A DNA stretch of 64,000 nucleotides from Whitmania pigra (lineage: Eukaryota; Annelida; Clitellata; Hirudinida; Haemopidae): positions 2,680,001 through 2,744,000 of the forward strand of contig JAJTWR010000260.1 of NCBI GenBank assembly GCA_021613335.1, written 5' to 3'. Each line of letters begins with the position of its first letter. The stretch's first letter is position 1. This document shows, one piece after another, positions 22,722 through 33,392 of this stretch. Both the position numbers and the translations under genes were made by a program. The notes beneath the pieces were generated by a model that saw only the letters and a program-made list of their open reading frames with translations, searched no databases and was not told where the DNA came from.

Positions 22722-24155
22722 TTTCACACAAACGTATTTCCTAACACAAACAATGTGAGGCAAGTTTTTGCCAGCCTTCAGTTTTTGGTTGTGCTCTTTG
22801 AAATAATTTGTGCCATTCAAGTGGGATTAAAAGTCATTACCAAGCTAATGGATCTCACGGACCAAAAATTAATGTTATTGAGTCTATACTTTATCGTCTG
22901 TAGGTTCTTCATGTCAACAGAAGCCTAACCACATGATATGACTAGCGTGAGCTATCGCTCAATGAGGGCAGTAAGGTTCCCCAATCAAAAAGCAATTTAA
23001 GATTTATTATTCCTGCAGTAGAAGATAAACTGTGTAAAACGAGTCGACCTTAAGTGAATCTGCCCTTTTTAATCGTCAACAGATATTCCCAAACATTGAG
23101 CCATAATATTTTTAATGTCATAATTTTTATGGGTACCCTTACTGACCACCGTCTGATAATCAGGCTACCTGTGGTAGTGAGCACCAAATTTGGTCATGCA
23201 TCAACAGAAAAAATATTCACGCATATTTTTGATGACACAGTTAGTTGCTTCGGCGAGGGAATATGTTTCACTATTCGGCGCAAAAACATAGAAAATCTTG
23301 TGCATCACATGCATCGACTATAGTAAGATGAAACAGGATCTAAATCAAGATGTCGTTACATTTAATGGCAATTTTTGAAGTAAAACTTCAAAATCCACGC
23401 ATTGTACTTTATCAACATATTATCGAGCAAATACTTCAGCGACTCTGTATGACGACTGATCCCTGCAAATATAAAAAAAATCTCGTGTAAAAATTTTTGG
23501 CAAGAACATCCAGCTCTGAATGATCATTACCCAGTGACATTGTAGCACTAATGTGAACAAAATATACATTGAGATACTTTGATATTTAAAAGCTTGAAGA
23601 TATAAATTTATATTTGACACAAATGTTATTTCAATTTGCAACATAAAATCTTTATAGGTTTTTAGTTTCTTTTTATATTTTTAGTTTTTATATATTTATA
23701 GGTATAAATTGGAATTGCATGCAGTATGAATTACATAATGGACACAATATATGAATATGAAAGCTTGTATAAATAAAAAAGCATGTTGTGAACAAATTGA
23801 CTTCAGTCAGTTCAACCCAATTCCAAGCTCAAGCTCATAACATTAAAAAAATACTAAATAAAGTCGATTTGCTGGAAAATGTGAACCAAATATAGCATTA
23901 AAACAACACTGCCTTGAAGAAATGCCTTAGAAAATATCTTGAGATAGTAACACAGGATCATGTTTAGCCATGGCATCAATAACATGATTGAAGGATAGAC
24001 ATACTATTACACATTTCGATACACTCTATTACCATTGTGGATAAGCATACACTACACTGTCAAGTGACTCTGAAGACAACTACATTGATATATAGTATCT
24101 ATTCGACAAAACAAGTGAAAGCCATATAGGCAATAATTTACCCAACAGAACAACT
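22722..24155. other. Intergenic gap, no supported gene
   Basis: Between convergent NUDCD1 (plus) and EIF4E2 (minus). A short plus frame at about 23129-23323 (RLPVVVSTKFGHAS) has some coding character, but I do not recognise it and it has no partner exons. The rest is AT-rich. Confidence 0.4.
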
Positions 24156-25251
24156 TTATTTGGGACTCGAAAAGCTGCTATTGAATAAATTAGAAACTTG
24201 CTTGATACTGTCATTGTGGGTCTTGTATTCCATGATCGTGTTAGCAGGAAGGTTCAGTACCCTTTTCAAAGTGTCTCTGATGCGGGAAATTGTCGTTTGA
24301 TCCATGGCCGTCTTGTTCCACAAAGAAAGAATATCCTCCTATGTGCAAGTTTATTAAAGTCAATAACTTCCTACTTGTAGTAATGAACGGTGTTAAATGC
24401 TCACCTGAAACCTTATGGATATCACAGCTCCACAAATTTCATCTCCGACCACAAACTGTTCTCCCAACATTGCTAAGATAAGATTTTCCCAGCATCTTGA
24501 AGCTAATCCTTTTTTCAATCTGATCATCCATTTACCTCCATTGCAATTAGCATTATCCTGTTACATTATTAAGTTTAAAAATATCAGAACTGAAATGAGG
24601 AAAATAACAAGATGGTGATAAACCTCCCACATGGGCCTAATGCCTTCTTTGAACAGATGGTAAACGCTGTGACCCGATAAGTCTCCTGGTCTCACCATAT
24701 GGCTGTAGTACCTCCAGAATTGTTCAACCTTTAACAAATATCATCACTTAATTTTCTATTTTAAAGCTCCATTAAGTGTTTACATACAGAAGCAAAAGAA
24801 CCAATTCTTTTCAAATTTTGATCATAAAATTGAGAAGACAATTTCCCTGGTGTACGCTTAGAATACCAAAATGTGTACGTATGTTGAAGCGGATGTTCTT
24901 CGGGACCTAGCTTAACCTGACAAATAATTTCAATTTTAATTTCAGTATGAAATGGATAAAAGAATAACATGACAACGCACAACTTGCTCTTTTGAAAGAC
25001 TTTCGTGCTCTTGCTTTTCATCATTATTTTCTTCATTTTGTACACTTAAATGATGATAAATAACGAAATGAACATTAAATAAAGTTCGTCTTAATAATAA
25101 GCTATTAAACGTTATCGACCACAAATTTAATTAACAAAGGTCGTGATTTTAAGCACGCTAATAACTTAAGATTATATCACGACATATGCCATTTCTTTCA
25201 ATGTACAAAGTTAATCAGGCATAATACTCACGTGTCAAATTTCAAACTCAT
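24156..25251 (-). CDS. EIF4E2: Eukaryotic translation initiation factor 4E type 2 (4EHP)
   Basis: 4EHP binds the mRNA 5' cap but not eIF4G, so it represses translation of selected mRNAs. Six minus-strand exons give 216 residues: 25232-25251, 24984-25044, 24788-24916, 24624-24728, 24405-24557 and 24156-24338, all GT-AG and in phase. The start MSLKFD parallels the MNNKFD start of the human protein. Cap-binding aromatic positions of the type 2 form are present: the tyrosine in TYTFWYSKRTPG (Tyr replacing the first Trp of eIF4E is typical of 4EHP) and a Trp in GIRPMWE. Other family blocks are IGSFASVEQFWRYYSHMVRPGDL, GGKWMIRLKKGLASRCWENL, GEQFVVGDEICGAV and SLWNKTAMDQTTISRIRDTL. The N-terminal acidic linker is shorter than in vertebrates. 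The identity is secure and the gene looks complete. Confidence 0.93.
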
Positions 25252-25536
25252 TTTAAACGTAAACCACAAGCGAAAAAATAGGACAACACTGATGATAATT
25301 CGAAAGGTTTTAAAAGTTAGTCAAAACAAGTAATTGTAAGAGCTAAATAGCAACGAAATGTAAAGTTTAATCAGTTTGGTTTGGTTGTCGTATACAGCTT
25401 CATATTAAAAATAATTTAATTTATGCAAAGTTTAAAAAATTTGTTCAAAATTTAATTAGATGGAATTGTAAATTGTTGATTCGAGATTAGGTTAGTCCTT
25501 GAGATCATAACGAGAAAATGCAATAGATCATTCAAG
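25252..25536. promoter_or_regulatory. Shared upstream region of a head-to-head gene pair
   Basis: Only 285 bp separate the EIF4E2 ATG (25251, minus) from the ATG of the membrane-protein gene (25537, plus). Both promoters must fit here or in overlapping 5' UTRs, so a bidirectional promoter is likely. The sequence is AT-rich and I see no clear TATA box or conserved motif. Confidence 0.4.
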
Positions 25537-26829
25537 ATGTTAACAAAAAAATTTTTATTGCAAGATGATTGGGACAGAACAAGTTGTAAACGTCATTATT
25601 GTGGTTATATATCAAACATGGTATCGGGTTTAAAAACATTATTATGTGTCTTTTCGATGACTGAATCCATGGCACTGTCAGCACTGCCAACAAGGGAAGA
25701 ACTAGAAGAAATTAAAAAACCAGAATTACCAAAAGACTTTTTTTCGTCTCTTACCTATACTGCTTCCGACATCATTTTGGTTGAATCTGGTTCATTTTAT
25801 ATTGAACAGTGCGCTCGCTTGGGAGAACTAAGAAAAATTATTATAAATCCGATTTTCAAGTGGTACGGACCAAATGTACGAAAAGAAGTCAATGGACATC
25901 GATTTATTCAATTAAGTAATGGTGATTTAGCATTCATGCGTCCAACACCTAAAGAAACAGGGACTTATTTCTGTCGAATGTCCAGTAGCGACATCGAAGA
26001 CTACTTTGAAGAATATCAGAGGTCTGTTGTCGTGTTTACACCTCCTACTTGGGTTAAAGAGGTCTTTTTGTACGTCTTGGTTGTAGATTGTAGCAAAGAA
26101 ACACGAGATAAACTTTTAAATTCTACCGAAAACTATTTGTGCAAAACAGATTCATATTGTTTATATCATGTCAAAATTGATAAATGTTCATCAGATCAAA
26201 GATTTTTGGAAATGATGGAAGCTAGAGTTCGTATACACGTGCATTTGAATAAATTTTTTGTTACTACTTTACCTCCAAATTGCGGAATTGAATGCGTTCT
26301 CAATCATTCCAGCCTCGAACTCGATCGATTTTCGAAAAATGCAATATTTGACCTCCGTTCTTCTTTGAAGATGGTAGATCGAGAAAAGACAGGACTGATT
26401 CTTCAGGACACTAAGACTACTTTTACAATGAAGCCATTGTGCATCGAAGGTTATGAAATTTACAATGAAAAAGTTTGCATCCCTTGCAATATTGGAAGGG
26501 CAAGGAGATTTGACGTTGATAACCAAAAATGCCAACTTTGTGGTCTCTTAAGTTATTCTTCGGTTATTGGGAGTGTTGAATGCATGTATTGTCCATTATT
26601 TAGAATATCTTATCATTACGGGGCTAATTCGTTGAATGACTGTATCTGGTTTTATCAGTCCACTCATATTCTTTTGCTTATCGTGCCGATGTTTGTACTT
26701 GTTTCTCTCATCATAGGCTTCTTCATTTCTTTAATCTTTGAAGACAACAGGCACAGGTTGAGGGGCCTAATTAACGATTGCTGCTGCCCTGAAGATGACA
26801 AAGAAATCATGAAAGTCGACGAGAGATAA
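25537..26829 (+). CDS. Intronless single-pass membrane protein, Ig-like and Cys-rich, ZPBP-like
   Basis: An uninterrupted frame of 430 codons. Met28 (25618) starts a hydrophobic stretch (SGLKTLLCVFS) that would make a good signal peptide, so the true start may be either Met. An Ig-like segment follows (FKWYGPN ... GDLAFMRPTPKETGTYFCRM), then a middle domain with paired cysteines, a Cys-rich motif (CIEGYEIYNEKVCIPCNIG ... CQLCGLLSY ... CMYC), a transmembrane helix at about residues 378-401, and a short tail with CCC just inside the membrane. The order of Ig-like domain, middle domain and C-P-C repeats resembles zona-pellucida-binding proteins (Sp38/ZPBP family) of sperm acrosomes, which normally lack this membrane anchor. 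I see that resemblance only by eye, and the assignment is tentative. Lack of introns among intron-rich neighbours may mean a retrogene or a lineage-specific gene. Confidence 0.65.
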   Translation: MLTKKFLLQDDWDRTSCKRHYCGYISNMVSGLKTLLCVFSMTESMALSALPTREELEEIKKPELPKDFFSSLTYTASDIILVESGSFYIEQCARLGELRKIIINPIFKWYGPNVRKEVNGHRFIQLSNGDLAFMRPTPKETGTYFCRMSSSDIEDYFEEYQRSVVVFTPPTWVKEVFLYVLVVDCSKETRDKLLNSTENYLCKTDSYCLYHVKIDKCSSDQRFLEMMEARVRIHVHLNKFFVTTLPPNCGIECVLNHSSLELDRFSKNAIFDLRSSLKMVDREKTGLILQDTKTTFTMKPLCIEGYEIYNEKVCIPCNIGRARRFDVDNQKCQLCGLLSYSSVIGSVECMYCPLFRISYHYGANSLNDCIWFYQSTHILLLIVPMFVLVSLIIGFFISLIFEDNRHRLRGLINDCCCPEDDKEIMKVDER

Positions 26830-27109
26830 TGAAGACAATTCAAGGCAAACGTTTCTCACAACAAATTCCATCAATGAAATGAATTATTTCACGTTTAAAA
26901 ATGTTTTGAAAATCTTCATTTTGAATATCATATTTATTTTAGCCTATATTGTGTCGAAATGACAACTGTATATTAACAAAATATACTTACATCTTCAAAT
27001 TATATTGTCATATTGAAATATTCTTGAGAAGTAGTTTAAGAATTAAATATGCCTTCTTTTATTGAATACTTATATTATATATCGTTGTACAAAAGCTAAT
27101 GATTCTGTC

Positions 27110-27243
27110 CAGTGGCGGATTGAGGAGGGGAGGCATGTGACTTGTAAAGGCAAAAATTAGTTAAATCTATATTTAATTTGCTTAAAAATTATTTCATTAT
27201 TCCAGCGCATTCCCCCGGTCGAAGTGTTCTAGATGCGCCACTG
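27110..27243. repeat. Short MITE with CAGTGGCG ends
   Basis: 134 bp running from CAGTGGCGGA to TGCGCCACTG. The terminal CAGTGGCG is mirrored by CGCCACTG. No coding capacity. I could not find matching direct repeats at the flanks, so the superfamily is open. Confidence 0.45.
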
Positions 27244-27521
27244 ATGACGATTCCGAGTTTGATGGCCTATGTTCATTCAAAACTTCAAGACCATTTCAAT
27301 TTTAGGCCTAGGTGTTTTTCGAGAAAGTTTCTAGGGCAGTGAAACTTGGAGGGGAAATCTGATCCAGGTATGCCACCCAACATTGGGTGATGATTTGACG
27401 AGGGATGCTCTGACATTATGAGCCTTCTTGAGATGCAACGTGGGCGAAAGACAATTATGACACTTGAAAAAAAATTTATCACGACTAAAACTACTGCACA
27501 GTCGGTGCGAAGGAAAATGTA

Positions 27522-27611
27522 GTCTGTAAATTGCCTCAAAAATTTAATTTGTAGTCTGTCAATTGCTTTAAAAATTTAATTTGTAGTCTGTCAATTGCTT
27601 CAAAAATTTAT
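27522..27611. repeat. Tandem repeat, 32-bp unit, nearly three copies
   Basis: Units start at 27522, 27554 and 27586, each opening with GTCTGT(A/C)AATTGC and continuing with AAAAATTTAATTTGTA. The third copy is cut short. Only a few substitutions separate the copies. Confidence 0.85.
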
Positions 27612-27838
27612 GAGTGTAACCCTTACAGCCACTATATCCCGACAGCATGTAAGGAATCGAAAATCTCCTCTCAAGTCCATTAGCAAACGGAGTTTCCAAA
27701 CCAATCTATAGCTGTCTTAAGTCGATCGTTCAAGATTGGCAATGAGGTGGTTATGTTAATTAATTATTATCCTCTGGAGCGCTAAACCATTTGTAAAGCG
27801 CCGCATCCATGTGTGTTATAAGACACTATGGTCTATTC

Positions 27839-28660
27839 CAGGGGTCTCAAACACGCGGCCCGCAAAGGCATTTCATGCGGCCCGCGACGATGAAGCAACT
27901 TGGTGAGGGCAATTTGGCCCATTTCTCAACTCTGAATTCCTTAGGCAAAGTTGAACCCAAATGCTTGAAAGAATATGCAGATTTGATGTCTGTGTTACTT
28001 CAACAGTTTGATGTGCGTTTTGCAGACTTTAAGTTACTGGAGCCACAATTTCAACTTTTTTCGACGCCGTTTGCTGTAGAAATTGACAATGTTGCAGAGG
28101 AATTGCAAATGGAGTTGGTGGAACTCCAGTGTGGTACTATCTTGAAGCAGAAATATGCAGAAGTAGGGATTCCCGAATTCTACACGTTTCTTTCACGAGA
28201 AAGATTTCCAAGGTTACTCTCTGATACTGCAAGGATTCTTGCAATGTTTGGCAGTACATATGCATGTGAACAATTTTTCTCATCCATGAAAGTTAACAAG
28301 TCTGTACTGAGGTCACAGCTCACTAATGAACATTTGCAAGCAACACTGAGATTGGTTTCTTCTCACAAAATCAAGCCTAATATTGATGCCCTTGTTGATG
28401 CAAAACGCTGCCAGGTCAGCAGTCAGTACAGAAAGTGACTGAAACCTAAGTTAACCAAATACAGATAACCAAAAACGATTCATAAATTGACTACATTACA
28501 TTTGTAATAAATAGATTTTAGAAAGTTTGTAAAGCACTTCGTTCTTATTACGTTGTTTATTAACTTTTTATCATTTTAAACAAGTTCTGGCTATGCGGCC
28601 CTCGAGGAACTTTAGAAGTCATCACTTGGCCCTCGGAGCAATTTGAGTTTGAGACCCCTG
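27839..28660 (+). mobile_element. hAT element 1, internally deleted, 8-bp target duplication
   Basis: Terminal inverted repeats CAGGGGTCTCAAA and TTTGAGACCCCTG bound 822 bp. The flanks carry a perfect 8-bp duplication, GTCTATTC, at 27831-27838 and 28661-28668. Inside, a plus-strand frame to the stop at 28438 encodes only the C-terminal third of a hAT transposase of the GTF2IRD2/SCAND3-like type, with the dimerisation motif CEQFFSSMKVNKS followed by RSQLTNEHLQATLRL. The BED finger and the catalytic aspartates are missing, so it cannot move by itself. Confidence 0.9.
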
Positions 28661-28714
28661 GTCTATTCCATCCTTGTTAAGGGAAGTGCTAACCTTCTTT
28701 CCTTTCTTACAACA

Positions 28715-28835
28715 TATCATTTATATAGCGCCCCTTCCAAGGGCGCTTGTGGCAGTGCAGGTTGGATTTTGAACACGGTGTCATCCGATGAGAGGTCACT
28801 AGAAGCTGCATTAGTCCAAAAGATCGAGTCCAGTT
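28715..28835 (-). repeat. SINE copy, minus orientation
   Basis: Read on the minus strand, GTGTTCAAAATCCAACCTGCACTGCC, in two parts (GTGTTCAAAATCC then AACCTGCACTGCC), matches the B-box region of the SINE at 44.66-44.84 kb. It is followed by CACAAGCGCCCTTGG and the tail GCGCTATATAAATG. Confidence 0.6.
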
Positions 28836-28899
28836 CCGGCTTCAAATTTTCTCGTTCGGTCGAAGTTCCAAATTGAAGAAGAGAGCTTCTGGACCAGAA

Positions 28900-31800
28900 G
28901 TTCTGGTTTCCCTCAGAACTGACAAATTGAATTACAACCCCGTAAAACTTGGTTTGTTAATGTTAAACCAACACCATGTAACTAGTTTATTAATAATAAA
29001 TAATTAAATAAAACAACTCAAGCTGTTTCGGTGAAGGTTGAGTCTCTCGTTCCCATTCACGAATTGAAACCGAAGACTTGAAGTCTGTCAACCTGTCCAT
29101 CTGCGTGAGATTTCAGATGATCTAGAAGCATAACAAACGTCAGAATTGATGTTGTCATTTTGCTTTATAGAACCCAAAGCATGTGCCTCTAGTGAAGAGG
29201 ATAAACGTAACCGCTGAAGAAGGTTTGCATTACAAAAAAATCCCTTTTACGCTTGTTTTTGTTTGTTATGAGAATCACATCCAGATTTGAAATATTAAAT
29301 TATTTCATCCTTTATCATTTTTCAGGTCTGTTCAGAAAGGGGTATTTTGTTCAAATCTGGCCAGATCAAGCGAGTTAGTTCTCACTTTGGAAAGTTATGT
29401 GAGTGCAATACTGTAAGGAAACGTTCCAATAAAATTAATAAACTGCTTGATTGCTGTTAATTTCAGCTTTAGGATCAAGTTGTCAACCACACCTTCAAAT
29501 TTGAACAACTTCCTTAATCGTACTGCATGAAAATTAATTGGTGAAGATATATAAGGCATATAAGATATGTAAAACATATAAGGCATAAAAGATACATAGA
29601 TAAATGATGCATATAAGAGAAAAGTAACTTTTTAAAATGGTAGCTAAAACTACTTGACATTACAACTTAGTATTTACGACTACTTTATATTTTGTCGCGA
29701 TCTACATCGTCTATTCTTTATTGATTCCAGATAAGGAATGTTTCAAGGTTGAAAGTTAGATCTCCGAGGTATCACACAGATGTCAGTGCATTAGCTAGGT
29801 ATGCTTTTCTATAATTTACCACCATTTTGAATTTATTATTGTAGAAATGTAATTGTAAATGTAACAATGTAATCGTTGAAATAATTACTTATAAAATATT
29901 TTGTTATAATTTCAGTCATCATACTGGAGCTCCAATCGAAAGTAAAAGTGGAACTTCAACTTTCTCTCTGGAACAACACGACAACCTCCTGTTGAGGTGA
30001 TATTTTCACGGAGTCATTTGAAAAATATAATTATTTTATATTTTGAAAACTATTAAGGTTTTGCACTACCCGAACGTCTCCTTCAGCTTGTTGCTGGTCA
30101 CAAAGAGTTCTCGCTGAAACCTGATGAAATTAGACAAGTCTTGGTCATTAAAACCGAAGAACGTCTAGTAGGACATGAGATCAAAATTCCAGTCGAGGTC
30201 GAAGAAAGGCATCCTCTGCAGGATGAAATAAGTGAAGGTGATGAAGAAAAGGAAGAAAGGAAGGAAATGAAAAAAGATAAAAAGAATCCAGATTTTGTGG
30301 TTCCTGTCATCAGAGATGTTCTTGTCAGCTTCGTCGATTAATCTCATGTTTTGTTTTTCAGCCAATTCACTCCCGCCTTCTTCAAACCTGGATTGACATA
30401 CGTTGGACGTAGACCCCCTAGCCGAATTTATTTTAAACTATGGCTGGCTGAGCAAAAAATCTGGCTGATATCCGGCTTAGCCGAATTCACGTGATTATTA
30501 AAAATTCCGGCTGAAAATAGGAATAATTCGGCTAAAATGTGGCTGAGTTTTAAAAAATGAACGAAACAAGTTTATCAACTAAGGGTTTTTTCAGTAACAT
30601 TAATAATATAAAATTATTGCACTATAATGTCAAAATGTCATGAATAAATGTCACACGGTGCAATCTTTCTGCAGACAAACTAGATCGCTTGCTGTTAGCA
30701 ACCAGGCCAGTAGTCGAAAACATGCATTCCACTGGAACTGATGTTGCTGATTCTGGTAATTGCATTTTGGCCAATTGTGATAAAAGTGGGAAAGAAACCA
30801 CTGCTTTCTTCCAAAAGGTCAATACTTCCTCGCCATTATCACATCTCTTTGATGTCAAGTAGCTTGCGACTTCTACTGCTACCTGCGATACAGAATATTA
30901 ACAGCAATTTTTACATTTCAACACACAAATAATTATTTGATAATAATTTATGGCAAGTGCATTTTTATTATGTTTATATATAATATTTTTCTTATTCTTG
31001 CTCAAATACTATTAACAAGATTTCTATACTAACCAAAGAATTCAAATCATTCCCTTGATGAGTACCTTTTTACTGAAATTTTCCCCCATCTCGATAAATA
31101 GCTGTGCTTGAAATTGAATATTGAAATATTAAAGAGATTTACGAATATTTAGACTTTTCACAACCTTTAATACAACAATTGACAGTAATATACACACGAA
31201 AACGTGACAAAAGAAAATGGCGAATAAAAAACCCAAATGCGATCAAAAGTAAACATTTTTTTAGAGCTGACACAAATATAGCGATCACTTATAATGCGAT
31301 TTTATAGGTAAATATTGCTAAATATCAGTAAATATTTAGAATAGTTAATTAAATGTTTTATATTTAAAACATTTATTTGTCTATGAACAAATTTGTAAAT
31401 TAAATTTGAATTTATTTGGCGCTGTGAAATAATTCGGCGGCTGGATCGAATCGCACTTTATGGCGGCGATTTGGGCTAGCCGAAAAAGTTTCGGCGGATT
31501 TGGCTAAATGGCGGCGGCTAGGAGGTCTAGTTGGACGTGTGAGACGATTGATTTGTAAATCAAATGACATTAAATGGCTGTGTTTTATAATTTCACATCA
31601 AGTCATACTGAAACCAGGCGAGGAACTGCTTCTACTCAGTTCAGAGGAAACAGAAAATTCAGACAATCATTGACAAATACCTCAGTTCAACGTCGGAAAG
31701 TCTCAGAAAAGAGAAACTCACATTGAAAGTCAAACCAAACTTCTTCGGCGAGTTTTCATTCAAAGTTCCCAAAGAAGTCCCAAAATAAACTTGAACTTTA

Positions 31801-32460
31801 AGTAAAATTTACCTTTGAAAATTTAAGTTTCTCAAATTCCACGTCTTCTCAATTAAAATATTTCTTTTTTATTACAGCTGTTATTTTTTAAATAAATATT
31901 TCAGACTCAATCTAAAGACAAAAAATCTGGCAAAGTTGTGAAGGCTCACCTTGATGAAATCCTGCCATTTTTCACACAAATCAAAGATGGACGGATCAAA
32001 ATCCACCAAAAGTTGTTGAGAGTGGAATTCAATGGTAAAAGTGAAATTGAATAAAAGCAAAACACGATCTGTCTGTGGTCCTCCCACAAAATGTCAGTCA
32101 TCTGTTGTCATCTCCTCGTCGTTGTGGAAGTACTCAGTCAAAACAATGAAGTCCTTTCTGACAGTCTCAGATTCGTTGTTAAACAGCAACAGAAAAGTCC
32201 ATTAAGATTTACTTATTAAATAATTAATATGTAATTACTCACCGGTAAGATTTAATAATTCAATTAGTAATTATTTCCATGACATATTCTGACCTTAATT
32301 GTGCTAATTGCAGCTGGAGGTGCTGGTGACGTCAAAAGGTTGTTTAATTGGTTGTCAAAGCAGAACCCTTCACCAATGTTTATCTGCTGACACTTTCTTA
32401 TCTTCCCGCCTTTGAGCCAAAACAAGCCTTTGAACAAGAACTCCGCCAACTTGTGGTTTG
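28900..32460 (+). pseudogene. Alpha-2-macroglobulin-like gene remnant, split by hAT element 2
   Basis: Several plus-strand exon-like pieces follow one another without a continuous gene. Clearest are 30060-30340 (EFSLKPDEIRQVLVIKTEER, then an acidic/basic linker), 30361-30409 (after TTTTTCAG: FTPAFFKPGLTYVGR, the FKPG signature of the MG6 region of A2M/TEP proteins), 31640-31790 (LTLKVKPNFFGEFSFKVP), 31905-32054, 32130-32205 (LSQNNEVLSDSLRFVV, like the post-bait DSLRF segment) and 32340-32457 (VKAEPFTNVYLL). Weaker exon candidates are at 29171-29219 and 29731-29800. No thioester motif (GCGEQ) or complement-type C-terminus is present. The exon carrying FKPG is interrupted at its 3' edge by the hAT insertion at 30410. 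I infer a dead or truncated A2M/TEP-family gene; a family search is needed to confirm it. Confidence 0.4.
30410..31529 (-). mobile_element. hAT element 2, internally deleted, 8-bp target duplication
   Basis: 1120 bp bounded by inverted ends TAGACCCCCTAGCCG and CGGCTAGGAGGTCTA. They are flanked by a perfect 8-bp duplication, GTTGGACG, at 30402-30409 and 31530-31537. The subterminal regions carry several GGCTGAG or GGCGGC repeats. The minus strand encodes just the hAT dimerisation end (VPVECMFSTTGLVANSKRS, at about 30622-30760). It lies in the FKPG exon of the alpha-2-macroglobulin-like remnant. Confidence 0.9.
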
Positions 32461-33392
32461 TTGAAAAATTTTAATTTATTTTCATTATTTAATAATAATT
32501 TAATTTAATATGATAAGTCTTTATCATATTTATAATTAAATATAAATTTAATTACTTTAGCATTACAAACTTAATTATTCCGCGCCACGTTTACAACAGT
32601 AATTTTTAGAGAAGTGGGTCATTCCACTTCACCATTGAGCAAATGTAATTTAAGATGGGTTGGACATCGGCTGACAGTTCATTATTATTTTTAATTTCTT
32701 TAAACATTTTCCTTATTCAGGCTTTAAATCTATTAATCAAGGGTATTACTAATGTTAATTGTTTGTATTGTCTTCACATTGGAAGTTCCAAAAAAGCATT
32801 CAAACGTTTTACAATAACTGCCAATGTTAGAAGCAAATATCACAGACTTGTATTAGTTTCTCCTTTCAAAATATCCAGACAGCAAGCATTGCTGAACAGG
32901 AAATAACAAGTTTATCGCAGCTTATCAATCTCAATATCATCTTATGGCAAGATTCAAAATTACTGTTGTATCGAAAATAGCTGCAATTATTTATTATCGA
33001 CGATATCAAATATGGGAATAATGGGCATGTGGCACTGCCCGAGCCAACCAGAAAATTTCTTTATTTTGCTTGTCAGCTTCTGAGGAAGAGATAGAAATTG
33101 ATGGGCCTCCACCAATCAGAAAAAAACTTTTTTGCTTATCAGGTTTTGCACCACCAACCAACAGTACAGGGGATTCCGCATGGGTAAATGCGACAATACT
33201 ATCGCCGCGACACCAATAATGCAATATTAACAACCCTGAATAACTCTTTGCTAATATATAAAACTCAACAATGCGTTTATTCCAAAATTTGGATTTTTTA
33301 TTCATATGATCTTCATTTAATTACTAATAAATGAAAATGGTATGGAGGTCACACCGAAGAAGCAGTCACTTTATATGCGAATTTTAAATCAA
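32461..33392. other. Gap between A2M-like remnant and K2P channel A
   Basis: Two small open frames (plus 32655-32906, minus 33006-33305) resemble nothing I know. AT-rich and possibly repeat-derived. Confidence 0.35.

Noticed and set aside
31881..32087. Minus-strand open frame with plausible coding look (FTFTIEFHSQQLLVDFD)
   Set aside because: The plus strand of the same segment is also open and fits the series of A2M-like exon pieces; no minus-strand partner exons were convincing.
33006..33305. Minus-strand 99-codon frame next to K2P channel A
   Set aside because: No similarity I recognise; low-complexity Ser/Gly/Lys content and no splice context.
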